This document shows positions 1-5,423 of a stretch of DNA of 8,878 nucleotides, in pieces; position 1 is the first letter of the stretch, and every line of letters begins with the position of its first letter. Under the pieces are notes generated by a model, which saw nothing but the letters and a program-made list of their open reading frames with translations, searched no databases and was not told where the DNA came from. Source of the DNA: JBPRGG01 sp051418075 (GTDB lineage Bacteria > Bacteroidota > Bacteroidia > Cytophagales > Cyclobacteriaceae); assembly GCA_051418075.1 (NCBI GenBank), contig JBPRGG010000101.1:1-8878 (forward strand). The letters are read 5' to 3'. Made by a program: the position numbers and the translations under genes.

Positions 1-875
1 ATGGGTTGCATCAGGGTTTGACGACCCAGGGTATGATAGCCTTTTTCATAACCATGGAACATAATCCACCAGTTGCCTTGCGTATCATCGACCAAGGTAC
101 CATGGCCGGTACTCCACCAACGATCGTCCTTGCTTTGGGTATGCACCACCGGGTTGTAAGGTGAATTTTCCCAGGGTCCAAGCGCATTTTTGGAGCGGGC
201 GGAAACTACCATGTGACTGGTGGCGGGACCGGCAGTACCACCTTCGGCTACCGTGAGGTAGTAGAAGTCATTTAGTTTTGTCAATTTAGGGGCTTCTAGG
301 CAAAAGCATTCTACACTCCACTCTTCCGGAAACTGCCAGCCATCGTAAACTTTCTTCACCTCACCCGCAGTTGCCAACCCGTCATCCGTAAGTTGCACCG
401 CGTGGCCGCCACTCAAATGTAAATATCGGGTACCATCTTCTCCTACTACATGCCCGGGGTCAATGTGTCCCACTTTTAAATCCACTGGCGGGTTCCAGGG
501 ACCCTCCGGATGGTCGGCAGTGACTACCCAATTGCTGCCTGCCGCTGGAAAATAAATGTAATACTTTTCATCATGCTTGATAAAATCCGGCGCCCAGACT
601 GAACCTACATATTCATGCAGGGCATGGGAAACCGGTGTCCAATTGACCAGGTCCTGTGATTTCCAAATCAGCAGTCCCGGATAATATTCGAAAGAGGAAT
701 GCGTCATGTAATAGGTATCGCCATCACGAAAAAGCGAAGGGTCCGGATAATCGCCAGCCAGGATAGGATTGGTGAAGGTATTGCTATCTAAAGTTTCATT
801 TTGTGCTTCTTTATTTCCAGAAGAATGGCAAGCATAAAATATGAAGGTTATTAAAATGACATACAAATTTTTCAT
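1..875 (-). CDS. GH43 family glycoside hydrolase, lipoprotein (3' end beyond window)
   Basis: This is the N-terminal 291 residues of a glycoside hydrolase family 43 enzyme; the gene continues past the left edge. The start ATG at 875-873 opens a lipoprotein signal (MKNLYVILITFIFYAC) with the lipidated Cys at residue 16, so the enzyme is probably membrane-anchored and may face the surface. A five-bladed propeller fold is expected. The three family carboxylates are visible: the base Asp45 in YPDPS, the pKa-modulating Asp139 in HIDPGH, and the general acid Glu194 in CLEAPKL. The stretch SSFEYYPGLLIWKSQDLVNW (residues 60-79) recalls the beta-xylosidase/alpha-L-arabinofuranosidase branches, and WWSTGHGTLVDD (253-264) is also typical. 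The subfamily and substrate are not resolved. Two cysteines (190 and 192) sit unusually close to the general acid. The ATPase gene stops only 14 bases upstream, so the two may be co-transcribed. No Shine-Dalgarno site is visible, and the start overlaps the half-site TTGCTTA. Confidence 0.93.
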   Translation of the reverse strand, partial: MKNLYVILITFIFYACHSSGNKEAQNETLDSNTFTNPILAGDYPDPSLFRDGDTYYMTHSSFEYYPGLLIWKSQDLVNWTPVSHALHEYVGSVWAPDFIKHDEKYYIYFPAAGSNWVVTADHPEGPWNPPVDLKVGHIDPGHVVGEDGTRYLHLSGGHAVQLTDDGLATAGEVKKVYDGWQFPEEWSVECFCLEAPKLTKLNDFYYLTVAEGGTAGPATSHMVVSARSKNALGPWENSPYNPVVHTQSKDDRWWSTGHGTLVDDTQGNWWIMFHGYEKGYHTLGRQTLMQP

Positions 876-881
876 AAGCAA
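875..881. other. Isolated TAAGCAA half-site at the GH43 start
   Basis: TAAGCAA (TTGCTTA on the minus strand) is one arm of the palindromes found at 2085-2170. It lies in the 14-base gap between the ATPase stop and the GH43 start, and its last base on the minus strand is the A of the GH43 ATG. No second arm is present at the 6-base spacing. A seven-base AT-rich word can occur by chance: another copy lies at 8436-8442. A link to the array is therefore only suggestive. Confidence 0.3.
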
Positions 882-889
882 TAATTAGT

Positions 890-2083
890 TCAATACAAAA
901 AGCCAAATAACCACAACGGTATTTTATTTTTATAACCATATTCAATATCGTCTAAAGCTAGCCAGGCATTGTCTATATTTTTTAATTGACTTTGATTCTT
1001 ATTTTTACCTCCTATTTCAAAAGTATAGTGATCATCTACCTTAAAATCACCTTTTTCCGTATAGGTAAGTTGGTGTTTAGTAGCAACCTGATTGATAAAA
1101 AATGTTTCCCGCAGATTTCCAGGCTCAGTATTTTCAATTCCCAGGGTATAAACCAGGTTAGGATTTTCAAAATATATTTTTTCCGGTTTTTGTAACAAAC
1201 TTACACCCCCGGTATCCCTGAATAATAAATGTAAAATTTCTGCCTCATGCAGATAATGTAAATACTGTACCAGACTATTCCTGCTAATCCCGGTTTTTTC
1301 AGCCAATTTGCTGATATTAGGTTTAAAAGGAACAGAAGTAGATAAAACATAAAGCAGTTGTTTTAACTTTTTCACTCCTTCCAGGTTTACCGGCTTTAAA
1401 GCCGTAATGTCATTTTCGAGCACCAGGTTAATTACCTGTTCCAACCGCTGTTGATACGTTTGCGGATATTCCTGAAAAAAAGGATAATACCCTGATTTCA
1501 AATATTCTTTAAACTCCTTTACCGGTTTTATTTTAGTCGCTATTTCCATGGATATTGTTTCATGGTTAGCGAGGATTTCATTCAAGCTAAGTTCAACCCA
1601 TTGTAATTTGTCTGTTAGTGCAAGATATTCTCTAAATGACAATCCCTTCATCTTGTAAATAATAGCTCTACGACTCAAGTCAGCCTGCGATTGAATAATA
1701 TCCAACACAGACGAGCCAGTAAAAACAACCTTCAACTTGGGGTAATCATCGTAAATATTTTTCAGCGACTGCGACCATTTATCATAGCGATGAACCTCAT
1801 CTAAAAACAAGTATTGACCACCATTTTTAACAAATTCCTCAACAAAATCCGTTAAACTATTGCCAGCAAAATAAACATCATCCAAACTTACATAAAGGTT
1901 ATCACTTCCTGGTGGCAGGTGCTTTTTGATGTATTGCAAAAGCAAGGTAGTTTTTCCAACCCCTCTACCTCCTTTTAACCCAATCAATCGGTCCTGCCAG
2001 TGAATTTTATCCATTATACTCCTGACAAAAGTATCAGGAGTAATGGCAACTTTATTCCTATGTTTTATAAATAACTTTTCCAT
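890..2083 (-). CDS. AAA_14/DUF4143-type ATP-binding protein
   Basis: This 397-residue cytoplasmic P-loop ATPase belongs to the AAA_14 plus DUF4143 group. Walker A is GGRGVGKT (residues 38-45, Lys44), Walker B is YLFLDEVHR (91-99, Asp95 and Glu96), and FTGSS (121-125) fits sensor 1. LSRR (136-139) may supply an arginine contact. The C-terminal half has a winged-helix-like stretch (about 235-285) and ends in FEIGGKNK (355-362) after several Asp residues. This resembles the PD-(D/E)XK nuclease-like fold of DUF4143 proteins, though activity is unproven. No signal peptide or membrane segment is seen. The length is normal for the family and the gene appears intact. The cellular role of this widespread family is not settled. 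It is a misfit among exported carbohydrate enzymes and is visibly more AT-rich than they are, which suggests acquisition. Three regular palindromes precede it and overlap its probable promoter, pointing to autoregulation. GH43 follows after 14 bases. Confidence 0.93.
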   Translation of the reverse strand: MEKLFIKHRNKVAITPDTFVRSIMDKIHWQDRLIGLKGGRGVGKTTLLLQYIKKHLPPGSDNLYVSLDDVYFAGNSLTDFVEEFVKNGGQYLFLDEVHRYDKWSQSLKNIYDDYPKLKVVFTGSSVLDIIQSQADLSRRAIIYKMKGLSFREYLALTDKLQWVELSLNEILANHETISMEIATKIKPVKEFKEYLKSGYYPFFQEYPQTYQQRLEQVINLVLENDITALKPVNLEGVKKLKQLLYVLSTSVPFKPNISKLAEKTGISRNSLVQYLHYLHEAEILHLLFRDTGGVSLLQKPEKIYFENPNLVYTLGIENTEPGNLRETFFINQVATKHQLTYTEKGDFKVDDHYTFEIGGKNKNQSQLKNIDNAWLALDDIEYGYKNKIPLWLFGFLY

Positions 2084-2084
2084 T

Positions 2085-2170
2085 TTGCTTATTTAAATAA
2101 GCAAAAATAATAAATATTTGCTTATCACGCTAAGCAATTTTGTAATCATTTTGCTTATCACACTAAGCAA
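2085..2170. repeat. Three 20-bp palindromes at exact 33-bp period (operator- or iteron-like array)
   Basis: Three copies of TTGCTTA-N6-TAAGCAA occur at 2085-2104, 2118-2137 and 2151-2170, each 33 bp after the last. The seven-base arms are identical in all copies. The centres are TTTAAA, TCACGC and TCACAC, and the two 13-bp spacers are unrelated in sequence. Copy 1 extends to a perfect 24-bp palindrome (2083-2106) that includes the A of the ATPase start codon. The array fills nearly all of the 97-base gap between the DUF1080 stop and the ATPase start. Conserved arms with free spacers and a period near three helical turns (31.5 bp) suggest that a dimeric DNA-binding protein occupies one face of the DNA. 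The natural candidate target is the ATPase promoter. Iterons or recombination sites are alternatives. The repeat itself is certain; its function is inferred. Confidence 0.9.
2102..2109 (-). promoter_or_regulatory. Possible -7 box (TAnnTTTG) of the ATPase gene
   Basis: On the minus strand TATTTTTG matches the Bacteroidota -7 consensus TAnnTTTG. It begins 26 bases upstream of the ATPase ATG and overlaps the outer edge of palindrome copy 1. Transcription would then start near 2095-2097, giving a leader of about 12-14 bases. No TTG lies at the ideal -33 distance; the nearest upstream TTG, the edge of copy 2, is about 4 bases too far away. If the box is used, a protein bound to copy 1 would block initiation directly. 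The surrounding sequence is AT-rich, so a chance match is possible. Confidence 0.35.
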
Positions 2171-2180
2171 TTATTTTGCA

Positions 2181-2765
2181 TTATAACTCTTTTATCCAGA
2201 TATTTCTAAATTGCACCAGGCTGGAAGCTGGTCTTAATTTACCCGTTTTGGGATCCTCACCGCCATGATGCTGTAAACCAATGGGGCCTTTCACATCCAG
2301 TCCTGGATACAAGGCATGGCTGATCACTTCAATTCCGTTATTAACCACCGTGATTCGGTCGCCCTGCACGGTGATGTCCATGGCATTCCATTCACCCACC
2401 GGCTGGTCTGCATTTTCTTGGGGAACTGCTCCAGCCCTTACGTTGGCGGGTAAATCTTTGTTGTTACGCACCGACCATAACACACCGGAACCTGCTGGCC
2501 AACACCAGAAATTAGCTTGACCCACTCCTTTCAACAGAATACCGGAGTCCGCATTAGGCATTGGCTTGTGGTATACATCTCCGTTTTCATCTTTCAGATA
2601 AACCCCATTTTCCAGAAAGATTGGCACATTATAAGGCTGTTATCCATAGCCATTGAACGCCACTCCACATGCAGCTTGAAATCTTCATATTCTTCTTCAG
2701 TCTAAAGATTTTTATCTCCTTCGGCTTAATTTCAGATGTCCGTAAATGATATCAGTCATTTCCAA
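2181..2765 (-). pseudogene. DUF1080 / 3-keto-disaccharide hydrolase gene with broken 5' part
   Basis: The 3' part is an intact 148-codon frame (GTG at 2627 to TAA at 2181) carrying the C-terminal core of a DUF1080 (PF06439) protein: PNADSGILLKG, FWCWPAGSGVLWSVRNN, VGEWNAMDI, ASSLVQFRNIWIKEL. The upstream sequence continues the family pattern but in other frames. GHLKLS reads in one frame (2741-2724). EGDKNL, a TAG stop at 2704-2702 where relatives probably have Trp (TGG), and TEEEYEDFKLHVEWRS read in a second frame (2722 to about 2650). QPYNVPIFLENG reads in the third frame (from 2639), preceded by TAA at 2642-2640. Two frameshifts plus a nonsense codon thus separate the N-terminal part, and no signal peptide is visible. 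The 148-residue piece lacks the first strands of the fold, so it is unlikely to work as an enzyme. The left boundary is certain; the right boundary near 2765 is approximate. Local sequence errors are an alternative explanation. Confidence 0.75.
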
Positions 2766-2850
2766 TTTTCTTTTTGGCTTCAAAAATGATTCATTCAGGA
2801 TATTATTTTAACTAGATCGAGCAACATCATTCTCCTTCGAGCTTTTTGCT

Positions 2851-4350
2851 TCAATCTCTCACCTCCCCCAGTTTCTTCTGCCTAACCCGCTCATACTCCT
2901 TGTTCACCGCTTTGTCGCCCCAGCGATCCAGTACCGCTTCCAGGGATGCATCGGTTTCCGGAAAGCGGCCCTTGTCATCTGTTTCATTGATCCAACGATA
3001 GAGAATATCCCGGTGTCTTGCCAGTTCCATGGCATGTTCTCTTTCGTAGGAATGCACCAGGTTATTGGTCTCGTGTGGATCCTCCTGCAAGTCATAAAGC
3101 TCTTCTGCCGGGCGTTCATCACTCCAGAACCGGGCTTGTACTTCATTCAATTCGCCATCTTTGTACATTTGGCGCATCAGTTCCAGCGACTCCCAGCCAT
3201 CCCGGTAATTGGGCTGCATGTAGGGCTTATCAGTCATGAAATTGCGGATGTACTTGTATCTATTGGTGGTTACTGCTCTAATCCTGTCGATGGTATAATC
3301 ACAACGGTCACGAGCGGATACCACATAATCCCGGTGAAAATCATCGGCAAACATATCCATCCCGTGCATATGATCTGGAATATCAATACCAGCCAAAGCC
3401 AGACTGGATGCGCTGATATCAATGCCACTGACCAGGTCTTCCCGCACCTGATTAACCGGAATGCCCGGGCCGACAATCACCAATGGCACACGAATACCAC
3501 CTTCGTATAAAAACTGTTTATGGCGGGGCAGCTTCATCCCGTGATCTGAAAAAAAGAAAACCACCGTATGCTGATCCAGTCCATCCTCTTTCAGTTTGGC
3601 CATGATTTCTCCTAATATCCTGTCGGTTTCATAGATGGTGTTGTAATGATAGGCTATATCTTCCCGGTACACTTCATGGTCTACATAATAGGGCATGACC
3701 GATACTTCGTCCGGACTCACCACTTTTTTAGGGTTTTTATATTTTCCTCCTGTCAGTTGAATTTGTCCAAAAAAAGGCTGCCCTTCTGCCCTGCCACTCC
3801 ATTCAGTGCCATTTTCAGCTCCTTTAAAGCCGTTCTCTCCCTTGCGGTCATACAGATCCTCATCTGAAAACACAAAATTATAATGATCTTTACCTTCATT
3901 AAAGGTATAATAACCAGCCGCCTTAAACATCTCCGGCAAAGTTCTTACCCCCAAATGGTTGGGATCCCAAACTTCCATCTCATTGCCCCGCCACACACTA
4001 AAGGAACTATAATGCTCATGAGCTCCGATAGTAGTTTGATACATGCCGGTAATATTGGCCGACCGGGTGGGCGAGCAGACTCCGGAGGTCATATATGCCC
4101 TATCAAACCGAACCCCGTTTTGGGCCAGCCGGTCAATGTTAGGTGTTTGCAAAACCTCATCCCCATAGCAGCTCATCCAGGGATTGGTATCTTCTACATA
4201 AACCCACAGAATATTTGGCTGCTCCGGACCGGCCATGGGTTTGGGAGAATGGGAATTCTGAGCCCATACTTCTGACATTAAGCCTGTTCCTGAAAAAATA
4301 ATGGAATACAGGATCAATTGCTTGAGTTTCATGCTAATTTGAAATTTCAT
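2851..4350 (-). CDS. Secreted sulfatase, S1 family (formylglycine-dependent)
   Basis: This is a type I sulfatase (PF00884) predicted to remove sulfate esters or N-sulfate groups from a glycan. The nucleophile signature CSPTR lies at residues 92-96; Cys92 would be converted to formylglycine by a maturase not present here. Other visible active-site elements are VEDTNPWMSCYG (metal site, from about residue 52), SDHG (Asp269 and His270), and KLPRHKQFLYEGGIRVP after it. The C-terminal domain ends its core with RPAEELYDLQEDPHETNNL, which together with the overall pattern recalls N-sulphoglucosamine sulphohydrolase-like S1 members. The exact subfamily is not assigned. A signal peptide ends near VWAQ, so the enzyme is periplasmic or secreted. 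The open frame extends to an ATG at 4395, but those 15 codons look non-coding. I prefer ATG 4350 (MKFQIS), and ATG 4332 (MKLKQL) is equally possible. At about 500 residues the length is normal. It lies downstream of the DUF1080 gene, same strand, 226 bases away. Confidence 0.94.
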   Translation of the reverse strand: MKFQISMKLKQLILYSIIFSGTGLMSEVWAQNSHSPKPMAGPEQPNILWVYVEDTNPWMSCYGDEVLQTPNIDRLAQNGVRFDRAYMTSGVCSPTRSANITGMYQTTIGAHEHYSSFSVWRGNEMEVWDPNHLGVRTLPEMFKAAGYYTFNEGKDHYNFVFSDEDLYDRKGENGFKGAENGTEWSGRAEGQPFFGQIQLTGGKYKNPKKVVSPDEVSVMPYYVDHEVYREDIAYHYNTIYETDRILGEIMAKLKEDGLDQHTVVFFFSDHGMKLPRHKQFLYEGGIRVPLVIVGPGIPVNQVREDLVSGIDISASSLALAGIDIPDHMHGMDMFADDFHRDYVVSARDRCDYTIDRIRAVTTNRYKYIRNFMTDKPYMQPNYRDGWESLELMRQMYKDGELNEVQARFWSDERPAEELYDLQEDPHETNNLVHSYEREHAMELARHRDILYRWINETDDKGRFPETDASLEAVLDRWGDKAVNKEYERVRQKKLGEVRD

Positions 4351-4576
4351 AGTTATTGGTTTTAGGCGATTTAATCCATTTTTCGGGTCACACATGCCTA
4401 CCCTGTTCCCCTCCCACTAAAGCTTCCTCGCGGCGGCAAAAGCCTGCCTGCCCTGCCATAGCCATTTCGGTCTTTTGCTTCGCCTTCTTCCCTTTCCTAA
4501 TCCCTCTAATAACCGGGATCTTCTCCACCCAGTGACCTCAGTGACCAGCTTAGTATACTTTGTAGTTATCTAAAAA
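4351..4576. other. Purine-rich intergenic region with a 9-bp direct repeat
   Basis: This 226-base gap separates the DUF1080 stop from the sulfatase start. About 4385-4550 is strongly purine-rich on the minus strand and richer in G than the other gaps. CAGTGACCT and CAGTGACCA stand side by side at 4530-4547, a near-perfect 9-bp tandem repeat. The minus strand holds a frame ending in QGRQAFAARKL with no recognisable start or family, so I do not call it a gene. The stretch could be an interspersed intergenic repeat or a leader. No clear terminator hairpin or -7 box was found. Confidence 0.5.
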
Positions 4577-5344
4577 CTAAAAATCCGTATCTGCCTCCTC
4601 CAGGTCCAGTTCCTCGATCCAGATATTTCGATACAGCACATCATGACCTTCCGCTTGCAACTTGATGCCTCCCGGACTGTCAGTGATTCCAGTTCCACCC
4701 TCATTTCCCCCATCCAATCCTGAATTGGCACCACCCCAGACTTTGCGAATAGCTTGATTTTCATAGGCTTTGGTGCCGTTAAAATACAAGGTAACCATTG
4801 CATTTTCCACTTTTTCCCCGTCCTCAAATCGTGCCGCTCTAAACTGGATGTCATAGGCATTCCACTTACCCAATCCTTTGTATAAATGATAAGGTGAAGG
4901 TGTTTCGTTGATCACAGTAGCCATCCCATGCATGGTAGTATCCCCATCCAACACCTGGATTTCATAGCGATTTTGCAAATATACCCCGCTATTCCCTCCG
5001 GCTGATGGGATCAGAAACTCTACATGCAATCTGAAATCACGGTATTTTTCTTTGGTTACTATATCAGCTGCCCCATATTTTCCTCCGGCTGCAGCCGGAT
5101 CACCACTGCTTACCACCATTCCGTCATCCACCGGGTCAGACACAATTTCCCATTTAATCGGCAATTCAGCCGACAGCCTGGGCCCCTCCCAATAGGTCCA
5201 TTTTTGATGCAACATGTCCTTCGATCCATCAAACAGCAGTTCAGCCCCGGCCGGTGCCTTGGATCCTACCCCTACCTGGGCCAATGTTAGCAGTGGAGCC
5301 ATTAAAAATATATGAATTATTAAAATCAAACGATATTTTTTCAT
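4577..5344 (-). CDS. Secreted DUF1080 / 3-keto-disaccharide hydrolase-domain protein
   Basis: This 255-residue protein contains one DUF1080 domain (PF06439), a concanavalin-like beta-sandwich now linked to hydrolysis of 3-keto-glycosides and common in Bacteroidota and Planctomycetota carbohydrate loci. A signal peptide (MKKYRLILIIHIFLMAPLLTLAQ, residues 1-23) predicts export. Family landmarks are AELLFDG (34-40), the strand KYRDFRLHVEFLIP (100-113), GNSGVYLQNRYEIQVLDG (117-134), LGKWNAYDIQFRAARF (158-173), VTLYFNG (184-190) and the closing strand LYRNIWIEELD (237-247). The insertion VWGGANSGLDGGNEGGTGI (202-220) is Gly-rich. The length is normal and the gene looks intact, unlike its decayed relative at 2181-2765, with which it shares only distant similarity. 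It sits between the GH106-like gene (79-base gap) and the sulfatase, so it is probably part of the same transcription unit. The exact substrate is unknown. Confidence 0.92.
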   Translation of the reverse strand: MKKYRLILIIHIFLMAPLLTLAQVGVGSKAPAGAELLFDGSKDMLHQKWTYWEGPRLSAELPIKWEIVSDPVDDGMVVSSGDPAAAGGKYGAADIVTKEKYRDFRLHVEFLIPSAGGNSGVYLQNRYEIQVLDGDTTMHGMATVINETPSPYHLYKGLGKWNAYDIQFRAARFEDGEKVENAMVTLYFNGTKAYENQAIRKVWGGANSGLDGGNEGGTGITDSPGGIKLQAEGHDVLYRNIWIEELDLEEADTDF

Positions 5345-5406
5345 AATAGTAAAATTTTGTGATATGATACGCTCTAATTTACAAATATTTAAAATGTAAT
5401 TAACAG

Positions 5407-5416
5407 CCCGATCGGG
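5407..5416. repeat. 10-bp perfect palindrome CCCGATCGGG
   Basis: A loop-less GC-rich palindrome lies 8 bases past the stop of the GH106-like gene, in the 79-base gap before the DUF1080 gene. It has no loop and no T-run on the minus strand, so it is not a convincing intrinsic terminator. It could be a protein-binding site or chance. Confidence 0.35.
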
Positions 5417-5423
5417 TATTCAG

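Noticed and set aside
2085..2170. Short CRISPR array
   Set aside because: The repeats are 20-bp palindromes with 13-bp spacers, only three copies, no leader and no cas genes; the spacers are far too short.
2712..2798. Small minus-strand frame ending MTDIIYGHLKLSRRR
   Set aside because: GHLKLS joins the DUF1080 pattern after a one-base shift, so it is read as part of the decayed gene, not as a separate peptide.
3013..3510. 165-codon plus-strand open frame
   Set aside because: It is fully antisense to the sulfatase, shows no family motif, and arises from the codon pattern of the opposite strand.
4351..4395. Upstream ATG at 4395 as start of the sulfatase
   Set aside because: The added residues (MCDPKNGLNR...) precede a good signal peptide and resemble no export signal; ATG 4350 or 4332 fits better.
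5407..5416. CCCGATCGGG as a rho-independent terminator
   Set aside because: There is no loop and no following T-run on the minus strand.
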